Assembly: GCA_022410635.1 (NCBI GenBank)
Contig: JAJVDF010000780.1
Coordinates: 150,978 to 214,977 of the forward strand
DNA from: Tretioscincus oriximinensis
Lineage: Eukaryota > Chordata > Lepidosauria > Squamata > Gymnophthalmidae
Reading direction: 5' to 3'
DNA: 64,000 nt
Part shown: one piece after another, positions 12,002-23,129 of the stretch
How the letters are laid out: each line of letters starts with the position of its first letter
Position numbering within the stretch: position 1 is the first letter of the stretch
The notes under the pieces: generated by a model
What the model was told of the DNA's origin: nothing
The model's input: only the letters and a program-made list of their open reading frames with translations
Databases searched by the model: none
Translations under genes and position numbers: made by a program

Positions 12002-12372
12002 TGGAAAATGGTAAATCTCACAAAACTTTGAGGGTAGATGTAAAAGTTCTTTGGCTCTCAGCTTGCAGATAATGCTTGGAACTGCAGTAAAATAAGCGAA
12101 GCCAAGAATGTGGATCTTCTGCACTCATCAGCAGCCCTCCTGTGCTTTATTCCTGTTCTATCTAGTGATTTAGTGATCAATTAATCATGCAGATGAACTT
12201 TCCAGTTGCAAAGTTTCTTTAATTTTATATATTTTTTTTATATATATAAATAAAAAATCCTTTAAGAAAAGAGAGATAGCCTTGGCAATAAAGTCACTCC
12301 TTCCCCATGTTTTGGGTCAGCACCAAACAAAATTCACAGGTCAGAAATTCATCAAAAATATTATTGTTTTTG

Positions 12373-12510
12373 CTTAGTTTTGTCTGACTCTTTATGATCC
12401 CACAGTCCATAACATGCTAGACCCCTTTGTCTTCTACTTCCTCCTGAAGTCCAGCAAAGCTAATGTTTTGCAATCCAGAGAGCTCACCTTCCATTGTCAT
12501 ATCATTTTTT
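12373..12510 (-). mobile_element. RTE-BovB-like 3' end fragment
   Basis: 'GTCTGACTCTTTATGATCCC' followed by CAGTCCATAACATGCTAG, TCTTCTACTTCCTCCTGAAG and GTCCAGCAAAGCTAATG resembles the antisense 3' part of BovB LINEs and BovB-derived SINEs, which are common in squamates. Strongly diverged. The match is from memory of the family pattern. Confidence 0.5.
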
Positions 12511-12555
12511 TCCTTCTGTAGTATTTTTCCATGAGGTTGTCTTGACAAGGATACT

Positions 12556-12619
12556 GAGGCACCTGCACAACCTAATTCGTGATTTTAGAGGCACCTGCAC
12601 AACCTAATTCGTGATTTTA
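12556..12619 (+). repeat. Perfect 2 x 32-bp tandem duplication
   Basis: The unit beginning GAGGCACCTGCACAACCTAA occurs at 12556-12587 and again, base for base, at 12588-12619. Perfect identity points to a recent duplication or an assembly duplication. Confidence 0.95.
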
Positions 12620-15149
12620 TTGAACTGTACAAGTCCCACTACCATGACAAGGAAGTAAAAACACATCTATAGACAGATCCTTCAGCCATCTTCCTCCTTC
12701 TCTCTTATCATTGCCTGCTTTCTTCTTCTCCTTGTTCCTGGGTGGGTGACTACAGAAAAAAGGCTCAGTTTAAAAACCTCCGAGGCTTGAGACTGTTGTC
12801 TGTGTGTGTAATCAAAACCATATTTTCCTGCCCAAATTCAGCAGGGAAACCCTTTCACATGGCCTACCTCACTGAGAAGAATTGTGAAGCAAGGTTGGAG
12901 ATCATATTGCACTTTTGTCTACAGGGCTCCCTCGTGACAAAAAGACAGCACACTGCACGACAGAATAAGCATAAAAAAACTAGGAGAGAAAAAAAACTCC
13001 ATAATATTACGCCTTAATGCTATCACTGCTGGTATCTCCACAATTAAATGTGAATCCCCCATAATCATGGCTTAAATCATGACAAAAACCTCATCTGGAA
13101 TCACCATATTGAAAGGACATTTGAATGAAGCCTGAAATAGCTTCCCATTTCTTCCACAGGTTAGAGATATTCTTTCCATTGACACTGCTTGACCAGCATT
13201 GAAATAAGGCATGGACTGGTTCCGAATATGAATCAAAAGCGTTAGCAGCCCTGGATTAATTAAAATTGAACCCATGGTGTGATCTTGCATATTTGGAGTT
13301 AGATTACCAACTAAGTTTAAATGTTTGCCTCCCACAAGCTCAATATTTGCTTATCAGCTATTTCAATGCAATAATGACATGTAAAGCTGCTTTACTGCAA
13401 ACCTTATCTATATTTAATAACCTCACAAATGTAACCAAACAGTTCAGAGTTACCTGTCTATCAGTGTGTGGCCCGCATGAAGAAAGACCATTTCAGCAAT
13501 CTTCTATATTTTTTTTAAAAAAGAAATTTGAAACACCCTGTTCTGCCTAAGGTGTCCGTTTTTCTACAGGCAACTTTGACTGCTCAGCGAAAGTAGAAAT
13601 TCAAATACTTTGGTCATGTATGGGAATATAGGATTACCTAAAAAAGGCCCCGATTCTAGGAAAGGTTGCACACAAAAGGAGAAGAAGATCTTGAAGTGTT
13701 GGATACAACTAAAGCTGCAGGCATATAAGGTTTTTCTACCACGATGGTAAGATCTTCGTGATGAATCCACTCCCTTAGCCACGCAGGAAAAAGCTCTGTT
13801 GCCCTGAAATACCGGATTACTGATCCTTTCGGGAATCAGGACAAAATGCTTCTTCTTCCATTGAGCAGCCTGTTGTGTGCCGTGTTGTTGCGGGAAGACA
13901 AATTCCATGAGAAAGGACTAACCAGCAGGNCTGCNGAATCACAGCTGTCTGACTTGTGTTATATTATCTCCCTGCTTTCTCCTGCTTTCCTCTCACCAGC
14001 TCCCTGCGGATTTTCTAGCAGGTGAGTGAAATCCACAATTGCTTTCACATTGTATGTTTTACTTGTCACGTGGAGTGGGCTTTCAATATCAAGGGAAGAA
14101 ACCTTATTGATTGGCAACACTGTGTAGACCTGCAGCCATTCTATAGGGGACATCTCTCTAGGAAGTAGTTATAAATATATCCTATAGAAATAGAAACTAT
14201 CACAGCTGAAAAGCAGAAGAAGGAGTTTTGACTGTACCTCCCCTCATAAAAACCCATTCTACATGGCCTTTAAACCAGATTAAGAGCNCATACAGTACAT
14301 TCATAGACTTCCAGATCTGCATATTAATCTTGCTCTAGGAGCCTCTGCCCTTTGCTGGTATCGCTAGGAGGCCTTATTGTAGATCACTGGCAGACAAGTT
14401 TTGTCAGATCCATCACTGGACCAGTGGAAGTGGCCTTGAAGCTCTCTCAAACTTGGATATTATGGTCTTATCAGGATCAGCACTTGACTTGATTAATCAC
14501 CCAAACCCACAATTACTTATAGTAACCCAGTGTCTTTCATTATATTTATTTCACATTGAATTTCATTATTAATTCTATGCTCATCTAATGTTTTACTGAT
14601 GACTTGTGGGGAAGCCTGCAGATGCAATCTTGGGTGTGACCAGAGGGAACATTCGTCCTCCTAGCTTCGTCCAGTGCTCAACCAGGCATTCATCTGCCCA
14701 GTCCCCAGGCGAGGCAGCAGGGGGACATGTGTCTCCTTGGCTTCATCCAGCTGCTATCCAGATTAATGCATGTCCCCTTCTTGGCTGAGTGCAAAGCTAT
14801 GTGGACACACGTCCCTCTGCTGCTGCTTCATCCTGCGGTGTCGTGTTATGGACCGCCCTGTGGTAAGTTGGACGTGGGATGCCCCACNATCATGTTGGAC
14901 ACTTAATTGATAGCTTTTCCCATTAATTAAGTGCCCTACATGGCTGATTGCCATAACGCTCNATATTATAGTACTGATGATGATGATTTAATGGGTGTGG
15001 AATATTAATTTTTTTCACCAGATGCTGCAGAAAGTATAAGCTGTATGTGGTGCCATTTCTCTTTTCCATACTTACTAAAGGTATGGCACAAATGGCACAG
15101 TCGCTAAGAGTCTCTTTCTAATAAGATATCTGGTTGGATGTGGAGAGGG
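12620..15149. other. Unassigned; faint L2-like trace near 14.4 kb
   Basis: No supported gene. Open frames at 12742-13017, 13266-13550 and 13564-13908 (minus) have no family signature. At about 14430-14510 a frame reads 'GSALDLINHP', faintly like the L2 'LDLSAAFDTVDH' block, too weak to call. A CACTTAATT...AATTAAGTG inverted repeat lies near 14900-14931. Confidence 0.4.
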
Positions 15150-15352
15150 GTAAATGGCCTCTATTGGCCCTCAGCTCTAGGCAACTCAGCTATTCAAAAG
15201 AAAGTAGATTTGAAATCCACATTCCAATTAGATAAATGTGNACCACCATTTAGGGAAGATAAAACTGGGTGAAAATTAACCTTGTAAGCCATTCTGAGTT
15301 GCTTCGGGTGAGAAGGTCAGAGTATAAAAAACATTATTTTTCTTCTGCTTCT
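15150..15352 (+). mobile_element. SINE family 1 copy, head eroded
   Basis: Contains 'CTCAGCTATTCAAAAGAAAG', CCTTGTAAGCCATTCTGAGT and GGTGAGAAGGTCAGAGTATA, then a CTTCTGCTTCTG tail. This matches the 35793 template in order and orientation. Confidence 0.7.
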
Positions 15353-16581
15353 GCTTCAAGCTCTGNTTTTGGTTTTTAATAGTCACCCTATGCAGACTTC
15401 TGCTGTAGTCAAAGGCTGACTAGAATAACTTNATTAAAATTATCCAACCTTACAAGCCAAGCATATGTGCACCAAAATTGTCTGGGGACACGAAAGATCA
15501 GTGGCTGGATGTGCAGAAAATGATAGTTTTCAGCAAAGGCACCTGGAATATTGNACTAGGTTAAACACAGGCAATCTAACAGCTCCATGAGGTTTTCTAT
15601 TATGAGTAAAATCCCAGCTTGGGGGAAAACAAAGTGCAGGGAAATTCAATGGTATATCTCCTCCAACTTACACGAATCAAAGGGCTCCTTTATTTGGACT
15701 GACAGTTCTTAGATGTAACAATTTTATGCTCTGCTCTCCATTTCTTTGATGAAAAACTGTGCTTGAGGTGAGCAAGGCAAGCCATCAAAAGCCAAAGTAT
15801 AGTTTTTTACAAGTGAATGGAAAGAAGGGAGAAATTTGGGATTTCTCAAGAACTGCTTAAGTGGGACAAAATTCCACTTTAAAAATACGTGCATCCATCA
15901 TGTGTATCAGGAGATCTGCATCTCTAATGGTTGTTTGAAAAGAAGCAATTTCAGTAGGCAATTGCTGCAGAATAAAATTTTCTCTTTTACACACCCATTA
16001 GTAATGAGCACTTCTGTCCCCCTAACAGTTTTTTAAAAAATACTTTTTTCTTGATCATTCTCAATATACAAATATATTCAGTATTCTTAATACAAAAAGA
16101 TAGACAACATATACAAAACAAAAACNCTACACAACCCATAGGCTAGGTACACACCACGACTTAAAAACTGCTACAATGCTATAATCCGGAATGTAGCAAT
16201 TGCGTGTCTGTGCACACCAAACATTTATATTCCGTGACCAATGCCCAAGTTCCGTAACATCGCTCACTGATCTCATCGCAGTGCCGTCCAAGAATATTTT
16301 TTTTTATTCACAACAGCCAATAGAAACAACTGCTGTGTTCTCGATTGTTTTATCATCTTGCATCTAATTTGTGTACACGGTCAGGAGAACATGGGGGTTC
16401 ACCTGAATGATGCCTGAATATCTGAGCAATAGTTTCTTCCAGGAAAAATGGCATTTATTGCAGGTCTACTACTGAAAAACACTTAGTGCTTGTGCCTGGT
16501 ATCACTAGAATTCACTATTTCAACTTTTAAAATTCNGTCTCTGCACATCGTTTAAAATGACATAATAAACCCACTCACATT
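15353..16581. other. Unassigned
   Basis: No gene or repeat recognised. The open frame at 15836-16036 has no recognisable features. Confidence 0.45.
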
Positions 16582-16593
16582 GTAGTAAAGGCT
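16582..16593. repeat. Target-site duplication, left copy
   Basis: GTAGTAAAGGCT, identical to 17553-17564, directly flanking the poly(A) end of the L1 insertion. Confidence 0.8.
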
Positions 16594-17552
16594 TTTTATT
16601 TTATTTTATTTNATTTTTTAAATTGATTTAAGTCTTCGACTTATTTACAACAAAAATAAAGTTCCTTTTTTCACACACNCCCATAACCCTTCTACCCCAC
16701 CCCCCACCCCTGAGAGATAATTAATGCAAATAAATAATTCAACTTAAGGCCTGAGGATCAACTGAATCGTAGCTAAAAGTTCAGGGGCTCCCCAACGGTG
16801 TATTTGACAATAAACAATAAGCTTTGCCCATTTTTTCATCCAGTGCTTTTTTCCGGATTTTTCCATCACATAGTTCCCAATCAACTGCTCTGACAGATAG
16901 TGCTGCCAAGTGGTTTTTTGTAATTTACTGGCATCCTTCCACCCCATAGCTATAGTAGCTTGGGTGGCTATAATCATATCATCCACTAAGTTCTTATCTT
17001 CATTAATGATTCCCCTGTGCCCTTGGAAGAATATAAGTTTTTTCGTCTGGTTAATTGAATACCCTATCATGTTTTCAATTTCACTCCAAATTTCATTCCA
17101 AAAGGCTCGCACAATAGGGCATTCCCAGAGTAAGTGGATATATATTCCTCTTACTCCACACCCATGCCAGCACCTTGAGTTGTATCGATGGCTAATATGA
17201 GATAGGGTGCATGGGGTCATGTACCACCTTGACAGAATCTTTAGTTGTAACTCTTTTACTCTAGTATTCTTCATCTTTTCAATGCTTCTGCACTTATTTA
17301 TCATTTCCGATTCATTTACCTGTAAATCTGTAGCCCAGAGATTAGTTAAAGATGTGATGTTATCATAGTTGTAATCGATTAGTATTTTGTACAATTTCCC
17401 CCCCCATTCCCTTCGTATCTTTCAATGCTTCCATAAATGCTCTCTCAAATGGTGTGTCGCTTAATAGCCTATCCCTGTTTTGATTATATTGGATAACTTT
17501 AGTTCTAATTTGTTGGGCTTGCATCCATCTGTGGTTCCCTAGTATCTGAATA
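16594..17552 (-). pseudogene. L1 LINE, 5'-truncated, ORF2 C-terminal part
   Basis: On the minus strand a frame of over 200 codons encodes the L1 ORF2 C-terminal region: 'LKILSRWYMTPCTLSHI', then CWHGCGVRGIYIHLLWEC, the C-x3-C-x7-H-x4-C knuckle typical of L1, then 'FWNEIWSEIENMI'. One frameshift in a G run at about 17400 separates this from the upstream 'RWMQAQQIRTKVIQY' part. An A-rich tail (T-rich on plus, 16594-16620) marks the 3' end. A 12-bp duplication flanks both ends. The open frame is long for a fossil, so the copy may be fairly young. Confidence 0.88.
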
Positions 17553-17564
17553 GTAGTAAAGGCT
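17553..17564. repeat. Target-site duplication, right copy
   Basis: GTAGTAAAGGCT, identical to 16582-16593, marks the 5' truncation point of the L1. Confidence 0.8.
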
Positions 17565-19151
17565 ACTGCCAAAAAAGGAGAGAATGGAATGGAACTCAAC
17601 AATTCTTGACACGTTTGAAGTGAGAGAATGCAGCTATAAGATGGTAGCAGGAACCGCTCTGTACAATATTTGTTCTTGTCTTACATGGAACTATGCTATT
17701 CAACTGTTTGGCTAACTCTTAGATCAATTTAATTTTGATATAACAAGATATTGACACCTTAAATCATTAGGTATCCTATTATAAATGGGAATAGAAGACA
17801 AATAGCCAAAACTATTAGTTTTTGTGAATAGACTGAGCATGTCAAACTGAGTTGAAGAAATAAGGTTTTACTGTATTCTTTGCCAGTCCATAATCTATAA
17901 TTCTGAAATGTATAAAACACTCTAAGGGCTCTGGTTGGTCAAACAACTTGACCAATAATGCTGGGCGGAGCTTTTGCTCAGGGCGAAAGCACAAACACAA
18001 TCATGCTCACAACCCCAGCCGGCCACTTATGCTGGCAGATGCAAAACTTGGTTGACATCTCAATGAAATGTAACAGCACGGGGAGAAGGAAAGGTGGAGT
18101 GAGAGGTTAGGAAAAAGACCCAAGAGGAGAGAAGCAGAGTTGTGGGAGGAGAAGAGGGCAGGAGAGCAGGAGAAATACTGGATAGTCCATTTTACTTCCT
18201 CAGAACGGGCTGTTCACCTGGTGACTATAACAGACAGAGGTTGTGGCACAGATTCTGCTGTCAGGAGGGAAAAGGGAATTAGAGAGGGAAATAAAGTAAC
18301 ATGCACTGGAGATTTCTGTCTATTTCTTGATGAATATAATTGCAAATATTGTAGACTAATAAATTTATGAACATTTTAAAAAAGGAAATGAAGGGCATCA
18401 CAGTCTTGATATCAGAGCTTCCTTCTCTCTCTCATTTAGAAATTTCCTGCCAATGCGTGCGCCTGAATGCATTTGCATAATAAGCATCCTATGTTCTATT
18501 ATCTCTTTGTCTTTCCTTTTCGATGGCAGAGAAATCTGGAGTACGGGACTAGGCCACCCATTGCCAGAAGAGAAATTCTTTTCAGATCATTCTTTGATTT
18601 GGCAGCTTTCAAAAGTGAGGTTTATCACCCTCCCGCTTCTCTCCATCACAGCACCCACCTCTGAAGCTCTTCTTTCTTACCCACATACTTTTTTCTAATT
18701 GGAGGCTCTGCAGATGTTACATTTATTGCACCTGTTGCCTCTGTTTCAATTGTGTGCCGTGCCTTTTGGCAGGAGTTAATTCTGAAAGCATCTAACCTTT
18801 CATCATGAAAGCGGCCTTCGACCACTGCAGGTCACCCATTTCCCTATACATGACTCAGTTTTAAAAGCAAGAAGGAAATGTTAAAGACAAAATGAGGGGG
18901 GAAGAGGTCATTTCTTATCTTTTCCAAAATGCTTACTTCATAGTAGAATATGTGTATTAGATGANGCGTATAAATGATCTCTGCCTCAAGTAATACAGTC
19001 AAAAATATTAATTTGCCATTTGAGAATAGCGTCTCCCTCAGGGGTACAAATTTAACTGCTGCCTGACCTGATGAGATCAAGGCAGAGGCTACCTCATCTT
19101 TGGTCATGATTGGNTGGGGAGGAGGTTGCTTCCCATTACTATCAAAATTAA
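17565..19151. other. Unassigned
   Basis: No gene or element recognised. Two frames over 18453-18698 overlap but look random. A possible polyadenylation signal AATAAATTTATG is at about 18358, with no gene to go with it. Confidence 0.45.
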
Positions 19152-19269
19152 ATCATAGAATCATAGAGTTGGAAGGGACCACTAGGGTCATGGGGTCCAA
19201 TCCCCNCATCAATGTAGGATTCACTAAACCATCCCAGAGAGGTGGCTGCCCAGCCCCTGCCTGAAGGTT
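19152..19269 (-). mobile_element. CR1 type B 3' end, part 1
   Basis: Starts AATCATAGAATCATAGAGTT at the left, the reverse complement of the CR1 type B terminal repeats, and runs to CCCCTGCCTGAAGGTTT. Coding part continues at 19429 after a nested tail. Confidence 0.85.
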
Positions 19270-19428
19270 TGCATTTACTTTACTTTACTATTGAATTTAT
19301 ATCCCGCCCACCCCACAAAGGCTCTGGGCGGCTCACAATACAGTACAAAATATAAAATACAAGATGAATTATATAAAAACTAGTACAATAAAAATGATAC
19401 ATACAGACCAAGGGAAATATTTAAAAAA
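19270..19428 (-). mobile_element. L2-type 3' tail nested in CR1
   Basis: 'TTTATATCCCGCCCACCCCA' followed by GGCTCTGGGCGGCTCACAAT is the reverse complement of an L2 or SINE 3' end. It splits the CR1 between 'CTGCCTGAAG' and 'GAAGTCACCACCACTGGTGG', so it is the younger insertion. Confidence 0.7.
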
Positions 19429-19765
19429 TTGAAGTCACCACCACTGGTGGCAATCTGTTCAACTGGTTTATCACCCTGACTGTCAGAAAGTTTTTTCTGA
19501 CATCTAATTTAAATCTGCTACCTTGCAGTTTCATCCCATTGTTTCTAGTCCTTCCAGGTGCCAATGAGAATGAAGTTGATCCCTCTGCTCTGTGGCATCC
19601 CTTCAGATATTTGTAGATGGCTATCAGGTTTCTCAGTCTTNTTTTTTGCAGACTAAACATCTCTGGAATTGTTAGAACATGGTTTCCAGGCCACTCACCA
19701 TCCTTGTAACTCTCTTTTGAACCTGCTCCAGTTTATCAACCTGTTCCAGTTCATTAAATGCAATG
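19429..19765 (-). pseudogene. CR1 type B, ORF2 C-terminal remnant
   Basis: On the minus strand it encodes 'NLIAIYKYLKGCHRAEGSTS', 'GRTRNNGMKLQGSRFKLDVR' and 'NFLTVRVINQLNRLP', the post-RT end of the CR1 ORF2. It is the continuation of the fragment at 19152. Confidence 0.85.
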
Positions 19766-20289
19766 ATCCTCTCCTGCTTTCATAGTAAACAGTGAAGGAA
19801 GTGGTGCCAGCAAATGTAGAAACAAGAAACAAAAGACACCACACGGCTGCTGAAAAGGTTGTATTAAAAGTCAACAACGGAGAACTTCAACTATTGAAGA
19901 TATCCTTCACTCTCCTTTAAACTCTGTCTCAGTGGAGCCATACACATGTATACTAATACATGCTTTTGGGGCTGGGTTTCTTTGGGGCCTGACGAAGTCT
20001 GTCGAAATCTTCTAATTTACCGGGAGCAGATAGCCCCCTCTCTGTTGTTATTTTTACCTCCATTGTTGTTGATACCCAACATTATTATTACCGCTCCTGC
20101 TATCAACATGGGGAGGTGGGGAGCAATAACTGGTGGTCCTATTTCACTGATGCACTAGTGTCCCATCGGAAAAAAACTTGGAACCCAATCTCAAATCCCT
20201 TATCACTTTTGGGGATGAGTCATTGATCATACCTTTCTATCGTCCCAACTAGTACACCTGGTGCCAGAAAGATGTGAGTGTGCAAAGAC
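19766..20289. other. Unassigned
   Basis: No element or gene recognised. Confidence 0.45.
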
Positions 20290-20400
20290 CTGTATTTATT
20301 TATTTATCATTCATTCATTTGCATTTTTATACCACCATATAANCGAAGGTGTCAGGGCAGTTCACAATTAAATATAGAACTAAAATATTTAAGACCACAG
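20290..20400 (-). repeat. L2-type 3' tail remnant
   Basis: (ATTT)n and (ATTC)n runs, then 'TTTTATACCACCATATAA' and GGTGTCAGGGCAGTTCACAA, the antisense L2 or SINE tail. Confidence 0.6.
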
Positions 20401-20436
20401 TATGAGAAAGTAGGAAATGAAATAAACATCATCTAT

Positions 20437-20555
20437 TTCCCCAATAAATGATGTTTCTTGTAGGTTTTGTTTGTGCGCTTGTGTACCCACAGAGGGACGC
20501 TTTTTGCTATACATGTGAGTATTAACATTCAAGTAAAAATGGAAGCAGCCCTGCA
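20437..20555 (+). repeat. 119-bp direct repeat, copy 1
   Basis: From TTCCCCAATAAATGATGTTT to GGAAGCAGCCCTGCA. The second copy is at 21399-21517, about 962 bases downstream, with only a handful of differences by eye. Confidence 0.93.
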
Positions 20556-20573
20556 CAGTATCAGAAAGTAGGA

Positions 20574-20828
20574 ATACTTTCTGGTGTAGTGATTAGAGTG
20601 TTGGATTGTTATCTGGTAGTCTCCCAATTCTATTCCCCACTCCTCCATGTAAGCCAGCTGGGTGACCTTGGGGCAGTCACATTTCTTTAGAACTCTCTTG
20701 GCCCCACCTACTTCACAGGGTGTCTGTTGTGGAGAAAGCAACCAAAGCTATGTGCACCACCCTTTGCTTTGCTGCCCGGAGACCTTCGGGCATAGGGCGG
20801 GATATAAGTACAAATAAATAAATAAATG
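20574..20828 (+). mobile_element. SINE family 2, near full length
   Basis: Head TGGTGTAGTGATTAGAGTG (A box region), then a decayed B box (CCCAATTCTATTCC), the central GCCAGCTGGGTGACCTTGGG and the L2-like tail 'GAGACCTTCGGGCATAGGGC' with (AAAT)n. It lies between the two 119-bp repeats. Confidence 0.88.
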
Positions 20829-21071
20829 CGGGAGCTGTTGTTTCAGTCAAAGGCCAGTTTAATAGGTGCATCTTCAAGGTTTTTCTAAATGTATTCAAAG
20901 ATGGTGACTGACGCACCTCAAGGAGAAGACCACCTTTTGTAATCCATATCTTTTTATCTTTCCATATCTTTTTTATGGATAGGCTCATCCAATTCTTTTT
21001 TCTAATGGATTCAACACAAACATCAGGCTTTCCCCCCATCCCTTCAGCTGGATCAAGGCTTTGCCTTATTC
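20829..21071. other. Unassigned, possibly L2-derived
   Basis: On the minus strand short frames occur, but no clear block. 'TTTTTCTAAATGTATTCAAA' near 20880 resembles the antisense of the L2 'FRKTLKMHL' block, so it may be an L2 remnant. Confidence 0.35.
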
Positions 21072-21142
21072 TGGTTGCGATGCCCAGGTGCAATTGGTGG
21101 GCCACTGTGTGAGACAGAATGCTGGATTAGATGGGTTGGGGT
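21072..21142 (+). mobile_element. CR1 type A 3' fragment
   Basis: 'CCCAGGTGCAATTGGTGGGC' and GAGACAGAATGCTGGATTAG match the type A 3' untranslated part. Confidence 0.75.
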
Positions 21143-21398
21143 TTGGGTAACACCACCTTTGGTTATACATACTCAAAATATTCACTATACATAAGTAAGG
21201 ATACATTTGTTCAGTGTTTATGGAAGTCATGCTGTGTGGGACTTATTATTCCATATGTTTAATCATTCTATTCTGCTTGTGAATTTGTTTACTGTACTAC
21301 TGTGTTATTTATTTAGTCAACCCTTTCTCTACAAAGTCTCATGGAGCTTAAATGTTTTCCTTTTTAAAATTTTCTCTGGCTTACAAATGAGCACTGAG

Positions 21399-21517
21399 TT
21401 CCCCAATAAATGATGTTTCTTGTAGGTTTTGTTTGTGCGCTTGTGTACCCACAGAGGGACACTTTTTGCTATATATGTGTGCATTAACATTCAAGTAAAA
21501 ATGGAAGCAGCCCTGCA
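21399..21517 (+). repeat. 119-bp direct repeat, copy 2
   Basis: Nearly identical to 20437-20555; see that entry. Flanks on either side differ. Confidence 0.93.
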
Positions 21518-22130
21518 AATATTTGCCTGGAATCATTAATCTAGGAACGTGAGCAGAAGGACGTTAAGAAAAAAGGGATTTTGGCTACAATACTGAGCTC
21601 TTCCATGACTGCAAGATTTGCAAAATGCTCTTATTTTAATCAGAGAAAAGGAACATTTTCCTCCCTTCATTCTCCTATTTCCTCCTCTCTTCACCTCTCT
21701 TTCTTTTCTCCTTCTCTCTCTCCTCTCTCTCCTCTCTCTCCCCTCCTTCCACCTTTACTATTTCTCCTTCCCTCTTTCTTGCATGTGCTAAAAAAGAAAG
21801 TAGTGTAGTGACATCATTTCAGAAAGCAGACAGCAAAATATGCGCTCAGGTGCTAAAGGAGCTAAAGCATCCTCCTCCCCAGATATGAGATATACAACAA
21901 TGAATTTTCGCTACACCTGCACTCTCTATTTCCTCTCACAATTCCTACACCTAATGTTAGGAACACTAAGGAACCCTTAGAACTCACTAGCTTCTGTGGT
22001 CTTGAAAGGTACTCAACCCCCCAATGTGTTTGAGTGGGACACTGAGGAGAATAGAGTGAATCCCCATTAACACAGGTCCACTAATACATTTTAGGGAGCT
22101 TACTATTAAACAATGTCTGCAGAGGAATGG
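21518..22130. other. Unassigned with pyrimidine tract
   Basis: A CT-rich tract with CTCTCT runs lies at about 21655-21785. No gene recognised. Confidence 0.55.
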
Positions 22131-22138
22131 TGGAACAG
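22131..22138. repeat. 8-bp target-site duplication, left
   Basis: TGGAACAG, repeated exactly at 22702-22709 on the far side of the hAT-type element. Confidence 0.9.
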
Positions 22139-22701
22139 CAGTGCTTTTTTTCCAGAACAAAAGGTGCCGGAACTAACACCGGTGGCGGCGGGGAGCGGGG
22201 GGGGGGGGGCGGGCAGGGTTGCCAGTGGCCCCCCTCGCCGGCGGCCAATGCAGCAGTNACGGCACCTTTTATTTAGGCGGGGAAGTGGGGGAGCGGTGGC
22301 GGCGGCCGCCGCTGCTCATTCCCGCGCCCCCCCGCGCCCCCCCATGCCCGCCCCCTCGCGCCCCCCCGTCGCTGCCGCTGCCACTACCGCCCCCCGCTAA
22401 CTCCGCCCCCCCCGCCGGCGAGGGGGGCGTGGTGTTATCGGAGGCCAATAACGCCACCGCCTCCGATAACACCACGCCCACCTCGCCGGTGGCTAACGCA
22501 GCAGTACTGGCACCTTTTATTTAGGCGGGGGGGCGGGGGAGTGGAGGCAGCCGCCGCCGCTCATTCTCGCCCCCCCATGCCCCCCCATGCCCCCGCCTAA
22601 ATAAAAGGTGCCGCCGCTCATTCCCACGCCCCCCTCCCCCCCGCCTAAATAAAAGGTGCCGGAACTGCGTTCCAGCGCGTTCCGTCACAAAAAAAGCCCT
22701 G
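22139..22701. mobile_element. hAT-type non-autonomous transposon, GC-rich
   Basis: The left end CAGTGCTTTTTTT and the right end read inward CAGGGCTTTTTTT differ at one base, and an exact 8-bp duplication (TGGAACAG) flanks them; both features are standard for hAT. The 563-bp interior is very GC-rich, unlike its AT-rich surroundings, and has no transposase ORF. It carries four exact copies of a 20-base module (two per orientation) and a 21-bp perfect hairpin. Long frames such as 22113-22400 (plus) exist only because GC-rich DNA lacks stops. Confidence 0.9.
22412..22492. repeat. Hairpin inside the hAT-type element
   Basis: Arms 22425-22445 (GGGCGTGGTGTTATCGGAGG plus C) and 22459-22479 are perfect reverse complements, 21 bp with a 13-base spacer. 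Weaker pairing extends to about 22412 and 22492. Confidence 0.93.
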
Positions 22702-22709
22702 TGGAACAG
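22702..22709. repeat. 8-bp target-site duplication, right
   Basis: TGGAACAG, identical to 22131-22138. Confidence 0.9.
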
Positions 22710-23129
22710 AAGTGTTTGGGTTTTTTTCATTGTTGCATTTTCCAGTGCAAAATTACCTAGAATAAGCAGCTGGTTGATTTCCATTCTCAATAAAAGTCAG
22801 GTCTGGCAGTCTCAGCAAATCTCACAGGTAATTCACCCATAATGGCATTACTATAGCATGAAAAACCCCACATATGGATGCAACCTTGATGTGCTGTGAC
22901 ATCTCACTAAACTACATCAGTGGTAAAGTATGTTAATCTGCACAATATGAAGNTGCATAACATATCTCAGAGGAGAGTTCCAGAACCTAGGGGGGCTACA
23001 TCTTAGAAGGTCTTCCTGTTTATTCATTGTTAGGATTTTTACCACCAAAAGGACTTCACTGATAGATGAAGTCCTATGGATGTATCCACAAAGCACATGT
23101 TTAATCCATAATTTTCCAATAATCTGGCT
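22710..23129. other. Unassigned
   Basis: No gene or element recognised. Confidence 0.45.

Noticed and set aside
16910..17200. 96-codon plus frame
   Set aside because: Antisense shadow of the L1 ORF2 frame on the minus strand.
18453..18698. Two overlapping 65-81 codon frames with hydrophobic stretches
   Set aside because: No homology recognised, no splice or promoter context; likely chance.
22113..22524. 95-101 codon alanine/proline-rich frames
   Set aside because: GC-rich hAT-type element interior; few stops by composition, no domain.
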